A stretch of DNA of 64,000 nucleotides from Paramacrobiotus metropolitanus (taxonomy: Eukaryota > Tardigrada > Eutardigrada > Parachela > Macrobiotidae): the NCBI RefSeq assembly GCF_019649055.1, contig NW_026570227.1, positions 2,480,001 through 2,544,000 of the forward strand, written 5' to 3'. A program made the translations under genes and the position numbers. The notes under the pieces were generated by a model. The model made no database searches. It was not told where the DNA came from and saw nothing but the letters and a program-made list of their open reading frames with translations. This document shows, piece by piece, positions 10,978 through 20,346 of the stretch. How positions within the stretch are numbered: position 1 is the stretch's first letter; each line of letters starts with the position of its first letter.

Positions 10978-11140
10978 CCATAAATCCGTCTGCTTATTTC
11001 CTTCCACTTCGTCCACAAAAGTCCACATGCGTCCACATCCGCCCGTCCACATCCGTCCCCTTTTTGTCGGTTTTGTCAATTGCATCCAATTACATTTTCC
11101 CTCATCGTCCACTACCGTCCACTTTTGGTCCGGTGCAGCG
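10978..11140 (+). repeat. GTCCAC subterminal-type repeats, left side of the transposase block
   Basis: About eight closely spaced GTCCAC/GTCCCC hexamers occur here, mostly as CGTCCAC, just upstream of the transposase gene. Related hexamers occur in inverted orientation at about 16,525-16,580. Arrays of short repeats near the ends are common binding sites for transposases, so this is a candidate left subterminal region. The exact element end was not found. Confidence 0.5.
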
Positions 11141-11288
11141 GATATGCGTGCACATCGAGCGCTCATGTGCACGACTGCACCATAGCACAGAACGGACCTT
11201 GTGGCGCATGACCCAGTTCTTCCTTTTAATTTTTTCTCATGCATCTTTGGGCCTTCAAGATAAGGATTGTTATGAATTATTCGTAAAA

Positions 11289-14200
11289 ATGGCCGATCAA
11301 GGTGGCACTGTCGAAGAAGACAGTTTTCTTTCGACGGAAGATGTTAATGCAACAGTTTTTAGTGGACCCCCAGAAGATTGCGATGGTGACATGGATGACG
11401 AAGGGTGAGTTTTCCATATTCAGTCGTGCTTTTCCTATCTTCTTCGTGAGGTAAATATCGAATTTTTAGGAGTGACATTGTCGAAATAAAAGAGATTCCT
11501 TCTACAAAAGGCCCGGTCTTAGTAGACGGATATGTTACCTACAGTGTGGGTCGAGATAGCCGTGTGAAAACATCGGAAGCTGTGAACGCAATAATGTCAG
11601 CGGTAGACGATCCGACATGCGGGGTGTTGGAGAAAGTTCCCTACCAGATCCAGAAGAACGCTTGCTTCCTCGTGAGGACTTCATCTCTTCTGAATGCCGG
11701 AGATATCGTAAAGGACAGCAACGGATCGTGGATCCCCAGCTATGGAGGGAAGAAGGGTCATTCCTACTACGTCCACGATGCCGGAAGTGATTCTTATGTG
11801 GAGACGGTAAGTACCTGCTCGTTTTACTAACTTCTTCCCGACTTTCAAGAAATTTATATTTTTAGAAAGATCCAACGGAAGGAATTCTGTTCCGCAGACG
11901 CCATTTTTCGAATAAATCGCAGCCAAGCTTCCACCGCGTCATTGTGGAGAGCGACAAAGTTTCCATTGCTTTTCTTCAGTACTTCTTCAAGGATGAAGAA
12001 AAATCATTTCCAGTACTTCCTCACGGCAACGCAACCACATCTAGGTCATTCGACCCGGCATTCCAGTCAGGAAAGACGGCAGCAAAGGCGCTTCTAGGTT
12101 TGTTCATGATAAAAGCTTTTGCTTTCTATCCGTTTTCTATCCTGAATGTATCCCATACGGACACATAGCACTTCTACATAGTGTTTTGCACGTAGGATAT
12201 TTCGTATCATCAAATTTTGCATTACTACAAAATCTTAAATATTTTTTTAGAAAAAGGGCTTCCGCCTAGGGATGTGCGCGCAGAATTGATGGAGAAAGCT
12301 GGGGGAATTACCAACTTGTCTTCAACCGCTGAAATCCCGTCTATAACAACAATAAACAACATCCGTGCTGGGCTAAAGCCATCAAGGGAAGAAGATTTCA
12401 ACCGGCTAACTTTGGCCTGTCTGTCGCAGGAAGGCAAACCGGAAGCTTTCGTTCGGGAAGTTGTAACGGCTCCGTCTCTCATTGTTATGCTAGCTACGGA
12501 CCAACAGCTGGACGACTTAGTCAGATTTGGCACCACCGCAGGCGGCGGTGGCTTCTCTGTGGATACGACCTTTAACATTGGAGACTTTTTCGTGACTCCA
12601 ATAATAATTCGCCACAAACTGCTAGTTGGTTGTGGAACCGATGTCCATCCCATCGCCATTTCGGCAACGTTCATACACAAACGGAAAACTCGTGAAACGT
12701 ATCAACGCATTGCTTCGATGCTTCTCAACGCAAGACCTGCTCTGCATAATCTGCAAGTGTTTGGCACAGATGCTGACCCAGCTTTGCATGTGGCGTTCCA
12801 GAACATCTTTCCTAAAGCACAGCATATTTTGTGTATGATTCATTTTACGGACAACATTGCTAGCAAATTAGCCGAATTCGAAATGAAGGAGCACCAGAAA
12901 GAAATTATGGATTCGATTCTTGGGACACGATTAGGCGATCAGCGATTGTCAGGACTCGTGGATTGTGAAAAAGAGGACTACGAAGATTTTGTCAACCAAC
13001 TAGTCCAAAAGTTCACGGTTTTACACCCAAACGGAGCCGATTTTGCGAAATACTTTGTAGAAACCAAGGTTCCGCTCCTTCAACAGCATTATTCGGTAAG
13101 ATTTGTTTTTTTTTAAAGTTTTCCAGCATTGACAAGGAAAAATATTGCACAGATTGAAGCACAAAAGCGTGCGGGGCTCCAAGGACAAATGTATACGCAA
13201 AATGCTGCAGAAAGCGGGAACGCTCTGATCAAGTTGGGGCATTCAAAACATCGCACACCATCAAAGTTTGCAGAAGACCTCCAACACCTTGTGCAGAATC
13301 AAATAGAGGAGTGGGAGCTAGCGCTCCTGGATCAAGGAAAATTTCAGTTGGTACCCGGGTACGCCGACCTTAGGATCCCTTTTAAAAACTTTTCTGTGAA
13401 AACTCAACAGCAAAAAAAAGCGTTGCTGAACAAGATCCATACGGAGCCTTATAATCCGGAAAGAAAAGTGGACGAGATGATTGACCTAACATTGGAAGTG
13501 GACGCGGCGCGCTCTCGGCTCGAGAAGTAGGAATCTCGTTGCACCCTCATGAGAAAATTTGTTTACGTCTTTGTAATGTCTCATTGCTTTTAGGAACCCT
13601 GAAGGACAACAGATTTTAGCAATCAAGGGACCTAGCGCGGAGCTACTAGCTGAAGTGTATGATAAATCGATGCTCATTCTGGCCAGAAATCATGCTGTGG
13701 TACATGTACCGGGAGAGGATAACATGTATTATGTAGCCAGCGTAAAAACCCACTACAACATGAAGATGGTTGTCAACAATGATACGGGAAGTATTATTTG
13801 CGAAAAGTCGTGCCGCTACTTTTTGACGTTTGGTTTATGCGCTGAAACGTTTGCGTTGGCGAAACACCTTGGCATATTCAACAAATATGTTGATTGGCTT
13901 AATTCGAAAGACGGTCTAGCCTCGGGTAAATACGGATTGCACAAGCTGGTATCAACAACAGGGCCACCAAATGCAGGATCAAAGCCTAGTGGTACAGCGC
14001 GGCGAAAAGGAGGTAAAGTCCGCCCGCCTCAGGTTGAAGCAGTTGTCAGTTGCTCTGACACATTCACGAACACCCAAGAGAATCCATTGCAGCCTTCTTC
14101 ACAAAAATCTTCGACGGCTAATTCACGGAAAAGGAAACTAGAGCAGTTGCAAGGTACTGCGATACAGGATGCCGTTCCTTACAATCCAAGCAACCACAAA

Positions 14201-14620
14201 AAAGTTCTATGGGAGAATATTAGCATTCGTGAGTTGACTAAAACGCCCAAACCAGATCCCGGGGAGTATCACATATGGTTTTTAAAAGACTGTCCGGCTC
14301 TGACAAAAAAATGCAGCGGTTGTAATCAGAACTTCCGAAAACAGCCGCTGAATACAACGGAACCATCCATTTATCCGGCCGCGCCAAATGATCTGCTGTT
14401 GGTAACGATTGGAACCCGCACACACCCACCTAAAAACGGAGAAGACAGTGTACGACGTGCGCCAATTTATTTGCACACGTTTCTCAAATGCGTTGAACTG
14501 GCCGTAACTCGAATGGAAGCTGCAAAGCCTTCCGCCTCGGTGTTCGTAACGAGCAGCGGAACAAAAGCAGGCATCACTGTCGCCCACGAACGCCGTCTTT
14601 TTGAGCTTATTGATGCCTGA
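11289..14620 (+). CDS. MULE-type (Mutator-like) DDE transposase, apparently intact
   Basis: The six exons are 11289-11404, 11470-11806, 11866-12097, 12251-13095, 13153-13526 and 13594-14620. All are phase-compatible and encode 976 residues. The catalytic triad is visible: D near residue 333 (FSVDTTFNIGD), D near 401 (VFGTDADPAL) and E near 530 (NAAESGNALIK). A CMIHF stretch lies between the second D and the E. A degenerate SWIM-like C/H motif follows (CEKSC..GLCAETFALAKH), with E where His is usual. The C-terminus is basic and then ends in a Cys-pair region (KKCSGC). This matches MULE transposases, which cut and paste DNA through terminal repeats. An AATAAA lies about 200 nt past the stop. 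The nuclease gene on the other strand is convergent, its stop 320 nt downstream. Confidence 0.85.
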
Positions 14621-14938
14621 TTTGTTCGTTAGTTCGTGCTCAGCGAACGTTCTGTTATTTTCTGCGTTTTATATTGCTAGTTGAGAGTTTTTTTGGGTGG
14701 CTAAGTTTAGATTTTTAAGGAAGTTTCACCCGGAGGCCAGTGTAGCCCAAGGTTCTTCCGTTAGCATAAGATTTCAAAAAAAAACGTCTTTATTGCGATC
14801 AATGCTCGCCAAATATAACTTTGATATTTAAATAAAGAAAGAACGGAAGTAATAAATCCTTCTAGCCAGAAACCGGAAATGCCTACGATCACCACAAAAA
14901 AAGAACGATTCATCCAGACTGCGTCTTCTTGCGTTAAC
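14621..14938. terminator. Shared 3' region between convergent genes
   Basis: An AATAAAG on the plus strand near 14,829-14,836 can serve the transposase gene. A TTTATT near 14,788 (AATAAA on the minus strand) can serve the nuclease gene. The two 3' UTRs therefore probably overlap. The rest of the interval is non-coding. Confidence 0.45.
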
Positions 14939-15445
14939 TTAAGCTGACCGGTAATACTTTACTTTAAGACCGGTTTTAAATGAAGTCCATAGTTCATGCA
15001 AGGCTTCTTGACCAGCCCGGAACATAGATCCGTGAAGTGCTTCCCGATAGTATTTGAAGGTTCCTTGTATCTTGTTGGTCAGGTTGCATAGGCCAATGCG
15101 CTTGATGAGGGTCGCTTCCTTTGTAAAAGCATCTTCTCTGGAACTCTTCTGCCACGTACGCACCACGATCACTGATTTTCGCCTTCGAAAAATAGAACGG
15201 ATCTTTACGGCTTTCTTGGTTAACTGCAACATAAAAACATCGACCCAAATGCACAAAAAAATGGGGATATCTGCGATTACTTCGTTCTTCCGGGTTGCAT
15301 TTTTTAGGTGTTGCAGCGGCCTGTCGTAATAAGGACGCTCGGACGATTTTCCAACATAAAAGATGGCCTTTTTAAATTCGGATACGGTGACGAGTCCACC
15401 AAGAAACAAATCCGCATTCAAGAGGGCGTAAACATAGGACGCCAT
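14939..15445 (-). CDS. Stand-alone GIY-YIG endonuclease (ANKLE1/LEM3-type domain)
   Basis: The model has two exons, 15445-15281 and 15223-14939, and 149 residues. The 57-nt intron between them starts GTAATC, ends TTGCAG and has no in-frame stop, so a read-through frame is also open. Removing it joins RKNE to LTKKA and restores the family spacing. Visible motifs are YVYALLN (GIY strand), FYVGK (YIG strand), an Arg/His-rich helix (RPLQHLKNA), the catalytic Glu in AFTKEATLIKRIGL, and the Asn loop NLTNKIQG. These match metazoan ANKLE1/LEM3 nucleases and related domains in mobile elements. The protein is essentially domain only, with no ankyrin or LEM part. Its convergent position beside the transposase suggests it belongs to the same element. 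Confidence 0.78.
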   Translation of the reverse strand: MASYVYALLNADLFLGGLVTVSEFKKAIFYVGKSSERPYYDRPLQHLKNATRKNEVIADIPIFLCIWVDVFMLQLTKKAVKIRSIFRRRKSVIVVRTWQKSSREDAFTKEATLIKRIGLCNLTNKIQGTFKYYREALHGSMFRAGQEALHELWTSFKTGLKVKYYRSA

Positions 15446-15740
15446 TTTTGAAACGAGCGTGGGAATTCATGGCGGTCAGACAAAAATTGAGACAATCACA
15501 AAGATAACTGCACTTCGATCTGACCATCCGAACGACCATTAGCACAGCTGCGCAAAAATGCGCAGATGATGTTGCCCGATTGCACACCCCGATTCGGTCT
15601 ATAATTTCTCATATCGTAATTTGCTTGAATTAATCGACTACCGGACTGATTTATTATTTGAATGCAGATGCACAATCGAGCCATTTTTGCATAAAGTAGA
15701 TTGTTTATAAAAACACTTAAGACTTGTTTGTTGCCAGACA

Positions 15741-17186
15741 TCACTGCTCGGGTTCATCACTGTTTGAAGCAGCGTGGTGGGTGCTGCTCCAGCATGGCAA
15801 GTCCCAGAAGCAGTCTCTTTCTACTTCCGTTCCATCTTGATAAACGTGTATTACGCGGTTGCGGATTCCTGTTTCTGCTCTGCTGTGGAACGTCTTTTTC
15901 TTGCGACCAGGAAAAGTTTGACTCAAATAGAAGTCGCAAGGATAACGTTTTTTGGTGCCATCCATTCCACCTCCCGTGTGTCGTAAACAATTTTGGTAAT
16001 TTCTGTTGTTGCCGGAGAAAAGCTTTTTGCAAAAATAACACCGAAAAGTTTTAGCTTTTATTCCGCTGCTGCTTTCTGGTGCGTTCTTGTCAACCTCGTC
16101 TGGTATGTTTGCGTCTACTTCAGCTGCTCGAGCTTGTTTTATAGCTGCACGCTCTTCGTCATCACTTAAATCGGGCAAGTTGTAATCCCAGGGCACTTCC
16201 CGCAGTTTTTGCATTGTTCGTCCACTCAGGTTGAGGCTTTCGAGACTTTTGTATCCTCGCCGATACGGAACTTTTACTTTCTTGCTGCCGGACACAGGAT
16301 CTACGGAAAACTCCTTGGGTGTATCAATGGCGTATTCCGCTTTAACGAAAGCTGAAGCACGGTCGTTGTGATTTTTCTTGCTGCGAGCGTCTTTTATCAG
16401 CCTGGCTCGCACGGATGTCCAATCTCCGTCAGAATCCTCATTGCTTGACGACAAACTAACCTGCAACATGATAAAAAACTTGCTAGCAGAAGCACTTACT
16501 AATAAGAAAAAAGTTTACAAAAAATGGACAGTTAAGTAAAAGTGGACGTAAGGGGACGGAAGGGGACGAAAGTGGGAGAAAACCGTACTGTATAGGAATC
16601 CGAGTCCGAATCATCCTCCTGTCTTCTTACCGTCCTTCGGGGACGTTTCCTGCCGGGTTTCTGTTTTGATTTCGACTGTACCAAAGAATGAACATGTGTT
16701 TCATCTGTCAAAGCAACCCCATTACCCCTTGAAACGCCCTTACCGGCTCGCGATTAACAGGATTTCTTCGTTTTGGTGATGATTGTCGTCGTGATTGTCC
16801 AATGACTTCCAGAATCTCCGGGCTCTGCTCTCTAGCAGATGCAGCAGGACGTGGCACTGAAGCATTTTCTACATTTATGCTTTGACGGCTATTTGGCCGC
16901 GACCTGAAAACAACGTTACCAAGGATTGGTCGCAATATGATTATACTAAGTCAAACCTGGGAGCGGCAGTGCCAGAAGCGATAGACTTGCTTTGCCTTTG
17001 CCCTAACGATGGTTGATTCGTGCCCGCGAATGTTGCATGCTGACTGCTGGCTTCCAAAACAACGGGGTGTTGGGTGATCGGCAAGGGTATGGGAGATGTA
17101 ACCGGAGAATAAATATGGAGCGGCGATACGGTGGGTTGATAGAGCGGTGCCGAATGTTGAGGAAATCCATTCATTCCAGTTGGCAT
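15741..17186 (-). CDS. Atypical zinc-finger protein with Pro-rich N-terminus
   Basis: The four exons (minus) are 17186-16957, 16903-16744, 16675-16589 and 16460-15741. All junction phases agree, giving 398 residues. The N-terminus is rich in Pro/Ser/His. The middle is basic (KPGRKRPRRT) and then acidic (EDDSDSDSYT joining SSSNEDSDGDW). The C-terminal part has a CYFCKKLF..NCLRH cluster, an atypical C-x2-C..C..H finger. I do not recognise the family. The third intron (16,461-16,588) contains GTGGAC/GGGGAC repeats like those left of the transposase. The start is uncertain: the ATG at 17186 lies just past a possible acceptor, and a poly-Pro frame upstream (17,230-17,346) could belong to a 5' exon. 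It may be a cargo protein of the MULE block or an adjacent host gene. Confidence 0.6.
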
Positions 17187-17465
17187 TAAGGACTGGGTGA
17201 CCAGTTAGCGTTGGGTGTGGTGGTGCTAAAGCCGGAACCGGGTACAGAGAGGGATGCGTTGGTGGTGGTGGAGGTGGGGGTGGCGGAGGTGGTAATAAAA
17301 CAGCTGTGCAGATATATCTGCAAATATATAGATATGTGTACAGCATGTACCGTTTCCATTTAGACGATTTCTTGTTTCGAAGGTGTTGGCATTCGACACC
17401 GCCGAAGTTGAAAGCGTAATGTTTTGACTTATTATAAAAATCGCGGCAGAAGGGCAGTAGTGGAA

Positions 17466-17885
17466 ATGTGTGTCATCTTTATCGCTATAAATAAAGATCC
17501 AGCTAAAAATCCGTATCGCATTTGTTTGGCCTCAAACCGCGACGAATATTTCGCCAGACCGTCACTGCGCATACACCGATGGGATGAACCGTACGGACGT
17601 ATCATTGGCGGAAGAGATGGACAGCACGGTGGAACATGGCTAGCGGTCAACACTGACAACGGACGGATAGGAGTCCTACTAAATCTTCGCGACAGAGATA
17701 TGCTGGCTGTTCAGAATACCGAGAAAACCAGTCGGGGAACCCTTGTGCCTGGTTATCTGACATCACCATTAAGCACTGAAGATTTCATCGAAAACTTGAA
17801 AACGACTGCACACTGTTATGATCCTTTTGTCCTTATTATGGCGACCCAGAAGCAAGTTATTCGGATCGACCGACCTCAACAGTAG
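17466..17885 (+). pseudogene. TANGO2: TANGO2/NRDE-family gene, N-terminal half only
   Basis: The frame opens with MCVIFIA at 17466, the usual TANGO2 N-terminus with Cys2. It continues with the NRDE signature (LASNRDEYFARP), a W-E/D-P stretch and GGRDGQHGGTWLAV, all hallmarks of this family, which is linked to Golgi/ER organisation and haem or lipid handling. After about 130 residues (AHCYDPFVLIMA) similarity stops. The frame enters CCGACC-rich DNA and terminates at 17885. The usual length is near 270 residues, so half is missing. I found no continuation beyond the repeat. It is either a truncated gene or one whose later exons are outside recognition. No intron is seen in this half. Confidence 0.72.
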
Positions 17886-19108
17886 CTCGGATCCGACCTG
17901 GAGTTCACGTCAGAAACCACAGAAGGAACGGAGTTGTGCTGCCGAACATCCTTCTGCCAGTCCGAACTGACCGTAGGATGTCCTGACACCAAGGACCCGG
18001 CCAACAGTAGCCGAACGCACAGAACTCCTAAAATGAAGTTGACAACCCCCAGATGGAGGTTGGAAGTAAGCGACAACAGCTCGGAAAACCAACTAGACGT
18101 AGGAAATCGACCTCTCAGTGGAAGAACTTACTTTCCCGGCGGGTAGACACAAAGTTTATCCGACCTGGGGAAGTCGGAAAATAACCAACCTCTGAACTCG
18201 GATATGGATATCCGACCTCAAACCAAGGTCGGAAGCGACCGCATAGAAGTCGGGAGGGTACGACAACAAGTCGGCAAAGGCATTTAGAAGTCGAGAACCG
18301 ACCTCCTAACGGAAAAATCCGACCTTCGGATGGATGGAAACATAGTTCATCCGACCTCCCGGAGTCGACCATAACCGACCACATGTCGGAAGTCGGCAAC
18401 TTGGTCAACACGACGGAAGAAGATTGACATCTGTCTGCGGTGGACGAATTCGACTCGAAGGAACTTGTTTAGCCCTACATGGGCATGTTATTGCAGGTTA
18501 ACCCTAGTCGACCACCAGCGGATAGGATGACCGACCTCGACAGAAGGTCGGGTAACAACGGAACATATTGGATGGAAGTCGACTTGACACTTCCGCCGAA
18601 GAAACCCATGAATTCCGACCGGACCTTCGAGCCAGTTCGACTCGGATTACCCTAAACTAGGCTCGTGGTAGCAGATTGAACGGTTGTAACCGACCACCTT
18701 TTGAACGGAACTGCTGTACATGACGACCACACAGGCCGCATGATTTACATACAGCTTTTTCCGACCTGAACTTTAAGAATTCGGAACATAGCCGAATTTT
18801 CCTAGCCGCCGGTCGACTTTCTGGTAGGCCGACCTTGGTCAAACCGACCTCGGTCCTATTCCCCCTTCAGAGAGGATGCTTCGGCATTTGCAACCGCAAC
18901 AGTGCCTCTCTATCCTTGATGGACGGATACGAGTCGGAAGTAGGTGTTTAACCGTGCTTATCCGACTTCGGCGAACTTAACCGGTTACGACGGGTTCCCC
19001 GGGAACTGATGCCCCGGACCCAACTTACCGGATGAAATTAGACAAGGAGGCCCCGTGGAGACTCAACTGCCCCGTGGACGTCATCCTAGTCGGAATAGGA
19101 CCCCCGGA
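17863..19108. repeat. Dense CCGACC / GGTCGG foldback repeat region
   Basis: About 1.25 kb is packed with CCGACCT, TCGGAAG, AGGTCGG and GTCGACC motifs in both orientations (for example around 18,160-18,240 and 18,290-18,390). Many local inverted repeats are possible. There is no coherent open frame. It begins inside the TANGO2 frame and ends near GGACCCCCGGACAG. It looks like a non-coding mobile or foldback sequence inserted into the gene. Confidence 0.6.
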
Positions 19109-20346
19109 CAGATTTTTGCATTTTCTTATAGCACTTCTCCTAACAAACGGAATTGTATTTTTCTAGTTCGATCTCTTTGACAGATCTGTTTTTGTAACCC
19201 CTTTTTTTTTGCTCACTGGAATTGTGATTAAACTTTATTTCATACTTTCTTTCGCGCTGTATACAACTTTCATCACATTTTTCTTTCACATTGTTCTCCG
19301 TTGCCAACAGAAGCAAGAAGCCAGCCAACAGAAGCATCACCGGTCCAACGAAACGCCCGAGCGGCTTCTGGATTTTCGGCCGTGAGTGGCTTCCACTCAT
19401 GGGTCCGGAAGTGAACACGGGACGGTCGACCAGACACCGGACTCCCACTGCCAGAGGACGCGTACCAGCGACCCCACATTGGGTCCGACTGGAGAGTTGT
19501 GCGGTACTGGTGCGGTACCGAGTCGGAGCATCCTTCGCAGGAGCTCGGATTCCCGCCCAGAGGCATGTCAGAGGCACATGACTGCGCCTGGTGCATACGG
19601 CCCACCATGGACGTATTTGCACTCATGCTTGCCATATCGCCTCTCTCGCTGTACGTACGTGTGCTGCTGCACTGCACTCATATCCGCTGAAGCGGATATA
19701 CGCGGCGCACACACTGAGCATACTTGCTCTCTCGTCCCTCTCTCGCAGTATGACTCAGCGTTCATACGCTCGCGTTGGATTGAGTCCAGTCTGCGCATCA
19801 ACACACAGCTGATGGCACACAGCACGTGCTTGCCGCCAGTTGCTTTTTCACGCCTTGGCGAACGCTCAAGAGCCCTTTTCAGCATTCACTTGCTTGCTTA
19901 GCCATCAGTGCTTTGTTTTGCTTTCCTGCTATTACGCAGTATTGTTCCCCCTTTATTTGTCAATAAAGAGCACTCGTGATCTCCTCGCGCTTGCCTGTTA
20001 CACCTGTCACAACCACTCACAGTACATGTCGCATCCCGCACGATTCGGACACCAGAAATCTGGAAGCTCCCAGTGAGTCTTAAAACCAGGCTTCAAAAAT
20101 CAGAAAAGGCGCGAAGAAAATTCTTCTTCTTGTTCATGTCGATGAGACCCATGTACGAAATCGCAAGGATGCAGCCAACAACAACAAAAGAACTTTCACG
20201 AAGAATTAATCAACACTAAAATACAAAAGAAATTGTGTGCTATAACTGTGTAAAGGGTGTGCTTTAATTTAAGTAAGCAAATATTGTCATGAGTTAATGA
20301 ATACGAGAACATAATCTGTAGATCGATAATTCTGTTCATGTCTCCT
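19109..20346. other. No gene; possible solo-LTR-like stretch
   Basis: From about 19,290 to 20,020 the base composition differs from both neighbours. The stretch has pyrimidine-rich runs, a TATA-like element in a small palindrome (ATATCCGCTGAAGCGGATAT, 19,680-19,699) and a CAATAAAG signal near 19,960 followed by GC-richer sequence. This order resembles an LTR, but no paired LTR, primer-binding site or target duplication could be confirmed. The overlapping open frames on both strands have no motif. Confidence 0.3.

Noticed and set aside
17230-17346. Poly-proline stretch as part of a 131-codon minus-strand frame
   Set aside because: The Pro run comes from a GGT/GGA simple repeat. The rest of that frame competes with the phase-matched zinc-finger model, so at most a 5' exon is possible.
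18115-18411. 98-codon minus-strand frame in the CCGACC region
   Set aside because: Repetitive sequence lacking stops by composition; no domain and no splice context.
19140-19901. Overlapping 96-171 codon frames on both strands
   Set aside because: No recognisable domain, frames overlap on both strands, and the sequence looks like non-coding LTR-like DNA.
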